The translations under genes were made by a program, and so were the position numbers. DNA of 48,101 bases from Burkholderiales bacterium. GTDB taxonomy: Bacteria; Pseudomonadota; Gammaproteobacteria; Burkholderiales; Burkholderiaceae_C. The notes beneath the pieces are model-generated. The model saw only the letters and a program-made list of their open reading frames with translations, did not search any database and was not told the origin of the DNA. Shown piece by piece: positions 8,803 through 17,199 of the stretch. Position 1 is the stretch's first letter. Every line of letters begins with the position of its first letter. The stretch is from NCBI GenBank assembly GCA_947377275.1, contig CANCFV010000014.1, forward strand, positions 1 to 48,101, given 5' to 3'.

Positions 8803-11627
8803 GGATCCCGATCGAGCCGGTGCGCAGCGCGTTCACCCGCTCCACCTGCCCCTATTGCGGCACGGGCTGTGGCGTGATCATCGAGTCTGTCGCTGGACAG
8901 GTGGTGCAAGTGCAGGGCGACCCCGATCACCCCGCCAACCACGGCCGCTTGTGCACCAAGGGCAGCACCTTGCACCTGACGGCCGCGGCCAGCGTGACGC
9001 AGCAGTCGCGCTTGCTGCAGCCCCAGCAGCGCTTGCAGCGCGGAGGCACGCTCTCGCCGGTGTCGTGGGACTCGGCCATGGCCTTGTGCGTCGACCGCTT
9101 CACCGACGTCATCCAACGCCACGGCCCCGATGCGGTGGGCTTTTACGGCTCGGGCCAGTTGCTGACCGAGGACTACTACGTGCTCAACAAGCTGGTCAAA
9201 GGCCTGATCGGCACCAACAACCTCGACACCAACTCGCGCCTGTGCATGAGCAGCGCCGTGGCTGGCTACAAGGCCACGCTGGGCGTCGATGCGCCGCCGG
9301 CTTGCTACGACGACTTCCAGCACGCGCAGACCCTGTTCATCGTGGGCGCCAACACCGCGTGGGCGCACCCCATCTTGTTCCGCCGCATCGAAGACGCGCG
9401 GCAGGCCAACCCGCAGCAAAAGCTGATCGTGGCCGACCCCCGGCGCACCGAAACCGCTGAGGTGGCCGACCTCTACCTGCCGATCCGCCCCGGCACCGAC
9501 GTGGCGCTGTTCCATGGCCTGTTGCACGTGATGCTGCAAGAGGGCTTGACCGATGCGGACTACATCGCGCGTCACACCCAGGGCTTTGAGGCTTTGCAGG
9601 CCTTGGTGAGCGAGCACACGCCGGCCGCCGTGGCCGAGACCTGTGGCATCCCCGTTGCGGACCTGGTGCAGGCCGCGCGCTGGATGGGTGGCCACACGCC
9701 CACCTTGTCCTTGTATTGCCAGGGCCTGAACCAAAGCAGCCGTGGCACCGACAAGAACGCCGCGCTCATCAACCTGCACCTGGCCACCGGCCAGATCGGG
9801 CGTGCCGGTGCAGGGCCGTTTTCTTTGACGGGCCAGCCCAACGCCATGGGCGGTCGCGAGGTGGGCGGCATGGCCAACCTGCTCAGCGCCCACCGCGACC
9901 TGGGCAACGCCCAGCACCGCGAAGAGGTGGCGGCCTTGTGGGGCGTGCCTTCGGTGCCCGCGCAGAGCGGCAAAACGGCCGTGGAGATGTTCGAGGCCGC
10001 CGCGCGCGGTGAGATCAAAGCCTTGTGGATTGCCTGCACCAATCCCGCCCAGTCCCTGCCCGACCAGAACCTGGTGCGCCGCGCCCTGGCGCGTGCCGAG
10101 TTCGTGGTGGTGCAAGAGGCCTTCGGCACCACGGCCACTTGCGCTCACGCCGATGTGCTCTTGCCCGCCACCACCTGGGGCGAGAAAGACGGCACCGTGA
10201 CCAACAGCGAGCGCCGCATCACCCGCGTGCGCCCCGCAGTGGCAGCGCCCGGCCAGGCGCGCCACGACTGGGCCATCTTCACCGACCTGGGCCGCCGCCT
10301 GGAAGCCCGCTTGCCCGAGCGCGTGGCCGCTTACCGCGTTGGCACCTCGACCTTGTTCCCCTACACCTGCGCTGAAAGCGTGTGGCTGGAGCACCGCGAA
10401 TCGACCCGCGGGCGAGACCTCGACATCACCGGCTTGAGCTACGCCTTGCTCGAGACCGCTGGCCCGCAGCAATGGCCCTTCCCTGAAGGCGCCACGCAAG
10501 GGCAAGCGCGCTTGTACGCCGATGGCCGTTTTGCCACGCCCGATGGCCGCGCGCGCTTCGCCGCCGTGCCCTACGTGCCGCTGCAAGAGCCCGTGGACGT
10601 CGAACACCCCTTCAGCCTGAACACCGGCCGCTTGCGCGACCAGTGGCATGGCATGAGCCGCACGGGCACGCTGGGCCGCCTGTTCGGCCACGTCAGCGAG
10701 CCATCGGTAGACCTGCACCCGCAAGACATGGCCCGCTTGAGCCTGCTGGACGGCGACCTGGTGCGCGTGCGCTCGCGCCGTGGGCAGGTCTTGATCCCGG
10801 CCGTGGCCTCGGGCGCGCAAGCGGCAGGTCAGGTCCACATCGCCATGCATTGGGGCAGTGAGTTCGTCGGCGGGCGCGACGCGCAAGGCCAGCCCTTGTT
10901 GGGCGTCAACGCCCTCACGCAGAGTGCCTTCTGCCCCACCTCCAAGCAGCCCGAACTCAAGCATGCGGCGGTGGCCATCGAGCCAGTCAAGCCCGCGTGG
11001 CAGCTGGTGGCCATGGCCTGGTTTCCCGCGGGCAATGCGCTGGTCGTGCGCGAGGCGGTGGCCTTGATGGGCCGCACCTTTGCCTTTTTCAGCTGCGTGC
11101 CCTTTGGGCGCGAGCCCGATGCGCAAGGGCGCGTGGGCGTGCAATTGCGCTTGGCCAACGACCAGCCTGCGTCGCCTGAGCAGCTGGAGCTGCTGGCCGA
11201 ATGGCTGGGCGTGAACGGCGACGCCGTTTTGCGTTACGAGGACACGGCCCATGGGCATCGCCGCGCCATCCGCATCGCCAGCGATGGCGACGTGCAACGC
11301 GTTGAAGCCTTCATGGTGGCGGGCGATGTGCGATCGGCCGCCTGGCTGCGTCCACTCTTGCAAGACGATGCCCCTGTGCAGGCCATGGGCGCCATGCTGC
11401 TGTCACCGGGGGCGCGTGCGCCGGGCCAGGTGGCCTCGCGCGGCAAGCAAGTCTGCACCTGCTTCAACGTCACCGACACCCAGATCCAAGCCTGCCTGCC
11501 GCGCTGCACCGGCAGCGAGGCCCAGCGTTTGAGCGAGTTGCAAGGCGAGCTGCGCTGCGGCACCAATTGCGGCTCGTGCGTGCCGGCTTTGCGCAAATTG
11601 ATCCGAGAAACGCCCGTCGAGGCGTAA
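8799..11627 (+). CDS. nasA: Assimilatory nitrate reductase, molybdopterin catalytic subunit NasA
   Basis: Reduces nitrate to nitrite in the cytoplasm. It has 942 residues starting at the ATGA overlap with nirD. The N-terminal [4Fe-4S] cysteines are 17, 20, 24 and 52 (CPYCGTGC...RLCTKG). Cys149 in NSRLCMSS is the expected molybdenum ligand. Bis-MGD binding regions follow, then a molydopterin dinucleotide-binding domain and, at the C-terminus, a BFD-type [2Fe-2S] domain (Cys886, 888, 924, 927; CTCFN...CGSC), as in Klebsiella NasA. No twin-arginine signal is present, as expected for the assimilatory enzyme rather than NapA. The electron donor is probably the FAD reductase at the operon end. The 887-codon antisense frame is a composition artefact. 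Confidence 0.96.
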   Translation: MRIPIEPVRSAFTRSTCPYCGTGCGVIIESVAGQVVQVQGDPDHPANHGRLCTKGSTLHLTAAASVTQQSRLLQPQQRLQRGGTLSPVSWDSAMALCVDRFTDVIQRHGPDAVGFYGSGQLLTEDYYVLNKLVKGLIGTNNLDTNSRLCMSSAVAGYKATLGVDAPPACYDDFQHAQTLFIVGANTAWAHPILFRRIEDARQANPQQKLIVADPRRTETAEVADLYLPIRPGTDVALFHGLLHVMLQEGLTDADYIARHTQGFEALQALVSEHTPAAVAETCGIPVADLVQAARWMGGHTPTLSLYCQGLNQSSRGTDKNAALINLHLATGQIGRAGAGPFSLTGQPNAMGGREVGGMANLLSAHRDLGNAQHREEVAALWGVPSVPAQSGKTAVEMFEAAARGEIKALWIACTNPAQSLPDQNLVRRALARAEFVVVQEAFGTTATCAHADVLLPATTWGEKDGTVTNSERRITRVRPAVAAPGQARHDWAIFTDLGRRLEARLPERVAAYRVGTSTLFPYTCAESVWLEHRESTRGRDLDITGLSYALLETAGPQQWPFPEGATQGQARLYADGRFATPDGRARFAAVPYVPLQEPVDVEHPFSLNTGRLRDQWHGMSRTGTLGRLFGHVSEPSVDLHPQDMARLSLLDGDLVRVRSRRGQVLIPAVASGAQAAGQVHIAMHWGSEFVGGRDAQGQPLLGVNALTQSAFCPTSKQPELKHAAVAIEPVKPAWQLVAMAWFPAGNALVVREAVALMGRTFAFFSCVPFGREPDAQGRVGVQLRLANDQPASPEQLELLAEWLGVNGDAVLRYEDTAHGHRRAIRIASDGDVQRVEAFMVAGDVRSAAWLRPLLQDDAPVQAMGAMLLSPGARAPGQVASRGKQVCTCFNVTDTQIQACLPRCTGSEAQRLSELQGELRCGTNCGSCVPALRKLIRETPVEA

Positions 11628-11652
11628 CCCAAGAACCCCTGCTGAGAACACC

Positions 11653-12909
11653 ATGTCCAACTTCAAAACCTTCTTGCGATCGGGGCATGCGCCCACGCTC
11701 TTCGCTTCGTTCTTGTACTTTGACTTCACCTTTGCCATCTGGGTGCTCAACGGCGCCATGGCGCCTTTCATCAGCGAGTCCTTCCACCTGACGCCGGCTC
11801 AAAAGGGCTTCATGGTGTCGGTGCCCATCATCGCGGGCGCCTTGATGCGCTTCCCGCTGGGTTTGCTGTCTCAGTACATCGGGCGCAAAAGCGCGGCCAT
11901 GGTCGAGATGGCGCTGATCATCCTGGCCTTGGCTTATGGCTACTTCTGTGTCGATTCGCACGACGAGGTCCTGGCCATGGGCGTGCTGCTGGGCATCGCC
12001 GGTGGCAGCTTTGGCATCGCCTTGTCACTGGGCTCTGGCTGGTTCCCAGCCAAGTACAAAGGCCTGGCCATGGGCATTGCTGGCGCGGGCAACAGTGGCA
12101 CCGTGCTGGCCGTGCTGTTTGCGCCGCCCTTGGCCATGAAGTACGGCTGGCAGGCCGTGTATGGCCTGGCCGCCTTCACCATGCTCTTGCCCATGGCCGT
12201 CATGGCCGTCTTCGCCAAGGAGCCGCCTGACACCGAACACCAGAGCTTTCGCGAGCACATCGCCTGTCTGTTCGAAAAAGACGGCTGGGCCTTCAGCCTG
12301 ATCTACGTGATCACCTTCGGCGGCTTCATCGGCCTGGCCAACTTCTTGCCCACTTACTTTTACGACCAGTTCAAGGTCACCAAGGTCGAGGCTGGCCAGC
12401 TCACCATGCTGGCCACCTTGATGGGCTCGGCCACGCGCGTGGTGGGGGGCTGGCTGTCTGACCGCTGGGGGGGCATCAACACCTTGTCGGCGGTGCTGGT
12501 GTTCGTGGTGATCACCTTGGTGATCTGCGGCACGATGGGCGACAACCTCGCCCTCACCACCTTGCTGTTCATGCTGTGTTTTGCCTCGCTGGGCGCAGGC
12601 AATGGCGCTTTGTTCCAGCTGGTGCCTTTGCGCTGGCCTTTGACCACCGCGGTGGCGGGCTCGATGATCGGTGAAATCGGCGCCTTGGGCGGTGGCTTCA
12701 TCCCCAATGCCATGGGGCAGTCCAAGCAACACTTCGGCACCTACTTCTATGGTTTCGTGGCCTTTGCCGCGCTGGGCGTGGCCGTGCTGCTGATGATGCG
12801 CGTCATGCAGATCCGGTGGACACGGACGTGGGCCGAAAAGGGCGGCCGTGCGCGCACCACGGGCAGCACCGCCGCCACGTTCAAGCAAACAGCGGCCACC
12901 CGCCACTGA
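11653..12909 (+). CDS. Nitrate/nitrite transporter, MFS NarK/NasA family
   Basis: A 418-residue, about 12-helix major facilitator protein. It carries the two glycine-rich nitrate signature regions of the NarK family (GIAGAGNSGTVLAVLFAP and GAGNGALFQLVPL) and Arg residues in the matching helices (MRFPLGLLSQYIGRKSA and ATRVVGGWLSDRWGG). It most likely imports nitrate for NasA. The gene is 25 bp behind nasA and 13 bp ahead of the FAD reductase, so it is inside the nas operon. The last 30 residues are a basic, Thr/Ala-rich tail (RARTTGSTAATFKQTAATRH). Direction (uptake or nitrite exchange) cannot be read from the sequence; position favours nitrate uptake. Confidence 0.93.
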   Translation: MSNFKTFLRSGHAPTLFASFLYFDFTFAIWVLNGAMAPFISESFHLTPAQKGFMVSVPIIAGALMRFPLGLLSQYIGRKSAAMVEMALIILALAYGYFCVDSHDEVLAMGVLLGIAGGSFGIALSLGSGWFPAKYKGLAMGIAGAGNSGTVLAVLFAPPLAMKYGWQAVYGLAAFTMLLPMAVMAVFAKEPPDTEHQSFREHIACLFEKDGWAFSLIYVITFGGFIGLANFLPTYFYDQFKVTKVEAGQLTMLATLMGSATRVVGGWLSDRWGGINTLSAVLVFVVITLVICGTMGDNLALTTLLFMLCFASLGAGNGALFQLVPLRWPLTTAVAGSMIGEIGALGGGFIPNAMGQSKQHFGTYFYGFVAFAALGVAVLLMMRVMQIRWTRTWAEKGGRARTTGSTAATFKQTAATRH

Positions 12910-12922
12910 GGCCAAGAAGCCC

Positions 12923-14191
12923 ATGAAGCCCATGAAGCCACGCAAAAAGCTCGTCGTCATCGGCAACGGCATGGCCGGTGTCCGCACCGTGGAAGAGCTG
13001 CTCAAGATCGCACCAGACCTCTACGACATCACGGTCTTCGGTGCCGAGCCTCATCCCAACTACAACCGCATCATGCTGTCGCCGGTGCTGGCCGGTGAGC
13101 AAACGCTCGACGAGATCGTGCTCAACCGCGTCGAGTGGTATGCCGAACACGGCATCACCTTGCACATGGGCAAGGCCGTGACCGAGGTCGACCGCAGCCG
13201 GCGCCTGGTCACCGCGGCGGACGGCACGCAGGCCAGCTACGACCGGCTGCTGCTGGCCACGGGCTCGCAGCCTTTTGTGCTGCCCGTGCCGGGGCACGAC
13301 CTGGAGGGCGTGATCAGCTACCGCGATATCGCCGACACCCAGGCCATGATCGAGGCCACGCAAAAGCACCGTCATGCGGTTGTGATCGGTGGTGGCTTGC
13401 TGGGCCTGGAAGCGGCCAACGGCCTGAACGTGCGTGGCATGAGCGTGACGGTGGTGCACATCGGCGAGTGGTTGCTTGAGCGACAGCTTGACCGCGAGGC
13501 GGCCCAGTTGCTGAAGACCACCTTGGCCGAGCGCGGCTTGCAGTTCGCGCTGCACGCCCACACCGCGGCCTGTCTGGACGATGGTCAGGGTCGCGTGCGT
13601 GCCGTGGCGCTCAAAGACGGACGCGAGATCCCCGCCGACCTCGTGGTCATGGCCGCCGGCATTCGCCCAGATGTGCGCCTGGCCACGGCCATGGACCTGC
13701 AGTGCAACCGCGGCGTGCTGGTCAACGACACCCTGCAAAGCCTCACCGACCCGCGCATCTACGCCGTGGGCGAGTGCGCCAACCACCGTGGCACCGCCTA
13801 TGGCCTGGTGGCCCCGCTGTACGAGCAAGCGGTGGTGTGCGCCAACCACCTGGCCGACTTCGGCATTGGGCGTTACCTGGGCAGCCAGGTCAGCACCAAG
13901 CTCAAGGTCACGGGCATCGATTTGTTTTCAGCCGGGGATTTCATGGGCGCGGAGGGCACCGACCAGATCGTGTTGCGAGACCCTGTTCGCGGCGTCTACA
14001 AAAAGCTGGTGCTGCGTGGCGATGTGCTGGTGGGCGCCTGCCTGTATGGCGACATCCACGATGGCAGTTGGTACTTTGACCTGATCAAGCAGGCGCAATC
14101 GGTGGGCCCGCAGCGCGACACCTTGGTCTTCGGGGCCGATCCGGTCAGCGACGCGGCAGGAACACCAGCCAGTACACCAGCAGCAGGTTGA
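12923..14191 (+). CDS. FAD/NAD(P)-dependent reductase, probable electron donor to NasA
   Basis: 422 residues with the same fold as the first 400 residues of NirB: an FAD GxGxxG (VVIGNGMAGVRTVEE), ATGSQPF, an NAD site (AVVIGGGLLGLEAANGL) and YAVGECANH. Unlike NirB and Klebsiella NasC, it has no BFD cysteine set (no CxC...CxxC), so it is a flavoprotein only. As last gene of nirB-nirD-nasA-transporter, it most likely passes electrons from NADH to the [2Fe-2S] tail of NasA. The ATG at 12923 is followed by another at 12932 (MKPMKP), either of which may start. The 3' end overlaps the convergent phosphatase-kinase gene by 47 bp, and the final residues (about 405-422) are Ala/Thr/Pro-rich and may be poorly conserved. 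Confidence 0.87.
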   Translation: MKPMKPRKKLVVIGNGMAGVRTVEELLKIAPDLYDITVFGAEPHPNYNRIMLSPVLAGEQTLDEIVLNRVEWYAEHGITLHMGKAVTEVDRSRRLVTAADGTQASYDRLLLATGSQPFVLPVPGHDLEGVISYRDIADTQAMIEATQKHRHAVVIGGGLLGLEAANGLNVRGMSVTVVHIGEWLLERQLDREAAQLLKTTLAERGLQFALHAHTAACLDDGQGRVRAVALKDGREIPADLVVMAAGIRPDVRLATAMDLQCNRGVLVNDTLQSLTDPRIYAVGECANHRGTAYGLVAPLYEQAVVCANHLADFGIGRYLGSQVSTKLKVTGIDLFSAGDFMGAEGTDQIVLRDPVRGVYKKLVLRGDVLVGACLYGDIHDGSWYFDLIKQAQSVGPQRDTLVFGADPVSDAAGTPASTPAAG

Positions 14192-15875
14192 ACAACATCG
14201 CCACGGCGAAGGCGATCTTCCAAACCGCGGCTGGGTCGCGCTCCAACAGCGAAGAAGCCCGCGCCGGCGCCAGGGGGCGTGAGGCCCCGCGCTCCAGCGC
14301 CAGGTGCAGCTCTTCGGCCGTTTCAAAGCGCGCTTTGGGATCGCGTGCCACGGCCTTGAGCACGATGTGGTCCAGCCAAATGGGCACGTCAGGCCGCGCG
14401 CGCGAAGGCGGTGTCGGGTCACGGCGGTAACGGCTGACTTGGTACGGCTCGATCTCGCCATACGGCAGCCGCCCGGTCAGCCACACATACAGCGTCACGC
14501 CAAGGGCATACAGGTCAGACTGGGCGGTGGCACGGCCGACCTCAGGGTCGTCTGACCACTGCTCGGGGTTCATGTAGCTGGGCGTGCCCGCGTGCAAAAC
14601 GCGCAGCTGCTCCGGCTCTTTGCCCGACAAGGCCACGCCCAGGTCAAGGATGCGCCACTGCCCATCGTCGCCGCGGTGCACGTTGTCGGGTTTGATGTCG
14701 CGGTGGACCACGCCGTGCTGGTGCAAGCGACCGAGCGTGCGGGCCAGGCTGGCGCTGGCAGCGACCACCTCGGGCACCGTGAACGTGGCCTTGCGCTCCA
14801 GCATGTTGGCCAGCGACTCGCCGGCCAGCCAGTCTGACAGCGTGTAAAACGCCGTGGGGTTGTCGGGCTCGGTGACGTGCAGCAGCCCTTCGGCGTTGCG
14901 CTCAGACACCCGCGAGCCCAACCACGCTTCATGGGCCAGCATCTCGCGTTCGTGGGCATCGCTGGCCCTCGACTCGTGCAGCGTCTTGAGCGCATGCACC
15001 GTGCCATGCAAGAGGCAGCGCACCCGGTACACGCGGTGGATGCCGTTGCTGAACACGGGCTGTTCGACCTGATAGTGGTCGATCACGTCGCCCTCTTTGA
15101 GCCGGGGAGGTACGGGCAACTGGCGCCCACGCCGGCTCATGTCGGCCAGGCTCACCAGGTCCAGGCCCTTGACCCGCAGCACCACCGCGGTGGCGTTGTC
15201 ACGTCCGCCCGAGGCCAGTGCCTTGCTGACCAGGGCCTGGCTGGCCTCTTGCGCCGTGCCTTGCGTGGCCAGTTCATGCAGCACCGATTGCTTGAGGTGG
15301 CCGTGCACGCCATCGCTGGTCAACACCAGGGTGTCGCCAATGCGCAGGTCGCCGTCGGTGTAGTCCACGCGCAAGGCATCGTCCAGCCCCATGGCCCGTG
15401 TCAGGCCGTTTTGGAACTCGGTGCGACCCATCACGTGGTCCTGCGTGAGCAGGGTGCATTCGCCATCGCGGATCAGGTAAGCGCGGCTGTCGCCCACGTG
15501 CGCCAGCGTGAAGCCGTGCGCGCGCAGCACCAAGGCGGTCAGCGTGCAGGTGGCCGAGCCCGCGGCACGTGCGTCCATGCTTTGGCGGCGGCGGTTGTGA
15601 TCGACCAGCCAGGCGTTGTGCGCCGAGATCACGCGGTCGAGGGCCACCGTGGGGTCCCAGGTGGCCGGCGTGGCGTACCAGTCGTTCACGAGGGTCATGA
15701 CCGAGGTTTGCGCCGCCTCCTTGCCCAGCCCGCCGGTGGACACGCCATCGGCCAGCGCCGCGATCACCCCCCAAGCGGAAGCCTGTGGATCGGGTTGACG
15801 CACCTGCGCGAAGTCTTCGTTGTCCGAACGGGGCCCGCGCTCGCTGCTCAGTCCCGTGTCGACGCTGAAGCTCAT
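14145..15875 (-). CDS. PP2C phosphatase-Ser/Thr protein kinase fusion with C-terminal membrane anchor
   Basis: 576 residues. An N-terminal PP2C domain (about 1-235) holds the metal-binding motifs SDNED (17-21), ADGVSTGG (Asp43), HVGDSRAY, LTSDG and GRDNA. A Hanks-type kinase domain (about 270-525) has Lys297 (VHALK), HRDIKPDN (Asp393 catalytic) and Asp411 in DLG rather than DFG. Activation-segment GTPSYMNPEQ follows. The glycine-rich loop is weak. A single C-terminal helix (about 552-572) would tether it to the inner membrane with both enzymes in the cytoplasm. It follows nasR with an ATGA overlap, so it is probably co-transcribed and may tie nitrate assimilation to reversible phosphorylation. 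Its targets are unknown. Confidence 0.9.
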   Translation of the reverse strand: MSFSVDTGLSSERGPRSDNEDFAQVRQPDPQASAWGVIAALADGVSTGGLGKEAAQTSVMTLVNDWYATPATWDPTVALDRVISAHNAWLVDHNRRRQSMDARAAGSATCTLTALVLRAHGFTLAHVGDSRAYLIRDGECTLLTQDHVMGRTEFQNGLTRAMGLDDALRVDYTDGDLRIGDTLVLTSDGVHGHLKQSVLHELATQGTAQEASQALVSKALASGGRDNATAVVLRVKGLDLVSLADMSRRGRQLPVPPRLKEGDVIDHYQVEQPVFSNGIHRVYRVRCLLHGTVHALKTLHESRASDAHEREMLAHEAWLGSRVSERNAEGLLHVTEPDNPTAFYTLSDWLAGESLANMLERKATFTVPEVVAASASLARTLGRLHQHGVVHRDIKPDNVHRGDDGQWRILDLGVALSGKEPEQLRVLHAGTPSYMNPEQWSDDPEVGRATAQSDLYALGVTLYVWLTGRLPYGEIEPYQVSRYRRDPTPPSRARPDVPIWLDHIVLKAVARDPKARFETAEELHLALERGASRPLAPARASSLLERDPAAVWKIAFAVAMLFNLLLVYWLVFLPRR

Positions 15876-17197
15876 GGTTGGCGCGTGCCGCCTTGCCCCG
15901 CGAAGAAGGCGTCTGGCAAGGCCAGCGTGGCCTCAGCCACGTCCAGCAGGCGCTTGTTGTGGTCCATCGCCGCTTTTTGCAGCGAGCGGAAGGCGGCCTC
16001 TTCGCTCATGCCCAGGCGCGACATCAAGGCCCCCTTGGCACGTTCAATGACCTTGCGCTCGTGCAAGGCGCGGCGCGCGGCGTCCAGCTCGACTTCCATG
16101 CTCGACAGCCTGGCCGATTGCGTTTCGAGCAGGGCCATCAGCGAGGACATGGCCGCTTGGTCGCGCGCCTGAGAGGCCTTGGCCGCGGCAGGTGCTTCGC
16201 CCATGGCGCTCAGCACGGGCGCGGCCTCGGGCGCCACGCCGGCTTCGAAAAAGCGCGCCACGGCGTGCGTGTGCGGCGGTGGGTTGTCGCGCAGCTTTTG
16301 CAGCAGCCCTTCCGAGTCCTGCAGGTCTTGTTGCGCGGCGCGCCACTGCGCCTGGCAGGACTGGCGCAGGCCCTGCACCAGCTCGGCCTGCACGGCGTGC
16401 ATTTCGGTGATGCGTTCGCTGGCGACATCGAACCAAGTCTCGCTCACGGCCGTGTCGAGCGCGGCGCCGGGGCGGGCCGTGCACAGCGCGCGGCGCAGGC
16501 GCTCCAGTTGCGCCACCTTGGGCGTGAGTTGGTGCTGTTGCCAGCGCGCGCGCAAGGCCGCATCGGCGAACTCTTCGAACACGGCCAGGCTGCGCTCTTG
16601 CGCGTCGATCAGGTGCACCACGCGTTGTTGTTCGGCCTCCTCGTTGTGGCCACTGGCGAACAACTGGGCGCCCACGGCCCGTTCTTGTCCCGCGGCCTCT
16701 TTGCCTTGCAGCAGGTGCACCAAGGCCACCAGCAGGCGTGAGATGCCGGGGTGTTGGGCGGCATCGGCCACGTGGAAGGTCAGCTCCAGCAAGCCGGCGA
16801 TCAACTGGCTGAAGGCGGCCACGGCCTCGTGGGCGCTCAGGCCGTGCTGGTCCACGCGGGCGCGAAGCTCGCTCAGCGCATCGAGGTCGAGCAGGGCCCA
16901 AGCCAACAACGACAAGGTGCGCGGCGTGGCGCCTTGGTCAGGCTGAAGTTGCTGCGCAAAGCGTTCACGCAGTGCGGCTTCCAGCGCCAGGGCTTGGACC
17001 ATGGCGCTTTGCCTTTCTGCCCCGAACCGCGTGCCACCCGAAGCCAGGTGGATGCTGCAGGCGCCGCGCTCGCTTTGCAGCGCATGGATCAACTCGGCGA
17101 CCACGCTCACCAGCTCCACCCGATGGCTCAGGTGACCGATGGCATCGATGTCGAGCTGCTTGGCGCGCAGAACGAGGGCGGAGAGGGACAGGGTCAT
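15872..17197 (-). CDS. nasR: NasR-type nitrate-responsive antiterminator (NIT + ANTAR)
   Basis: 441 residues. The long N-terminal part (about 20-290) is all-alpha with the NIT start LIHALQSERGACSIHLASGG, the nitrate/nitrite-sensing domain. The C-terminal about 65 residues are an ANTAR domain (ERKVIERAKGALMSRLGMSE, then AAFRSLQKAAMD), which binds paired hexaloop hairpins. In Klebsiella NasR this arrangement prevents leader termination of nasF when nitrate is bound, and the nirB leader at 5690-5742 carries such hairpins. I start at the ATG at 17197, two bases after the carboxypeptidase stop; an in-frame ATG at 17230 would overlap that gene by 31 bp. It ends in an ATGA overlap with the phosphatase-kinase. 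Confidence 0.88.
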   Translation of the reverse strand: MTLSLSALVLRAKQLDIDAIGHLSHRVELVSVVAELIHALQSERGACSIHLASGGTRFGAERQSAMVQALALEAALRERFAQQLQPDQGATPRTLSLLAWALLDLDALSELRARVDQHGLSAHEAVAAFSQLIAGLLELTFHVADAAQHPGISRLLVALVHLLQGKEAAGQERAVGAQLFASGHNEEAEQQRVVHLIDAQERSLAVFEEFADAALRARWQQHQLTPKVAQLERLRRALCTARPGAALDTAVSETWFDVASERITEMHAVQAELVQGLRQSCQAQWRAAQQDLQDSEGLLQKLRDNPPPHTHAVARFFEAGVAPEAAPVLSAMGEAPAAAKASQARDQAAMSSLMALLETQSARLSSMEVELDAARRALHERKVIERAKGALMSRLGMSEEAAFRSLQKAAMDHNKRLLDVAEATLALPDAFFAGQGGTRQP

Positions 17198-17199
17198 GG

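Noticed and set aside
8700-11363. 887-codon minus-strand ORF opposite nasA
   Set aside because: No domains and the His/Gly/Ala-rich bias of antisense frames; NasA on the other strand has all cofactor residues.
12915-12940. ATGAAGCCC direct repeat at the reductase start as a duplication of interest
   Set aside because: Only a 9-base tandem giving MKPMKP; likely slippage with no effect beyond a choice of start.
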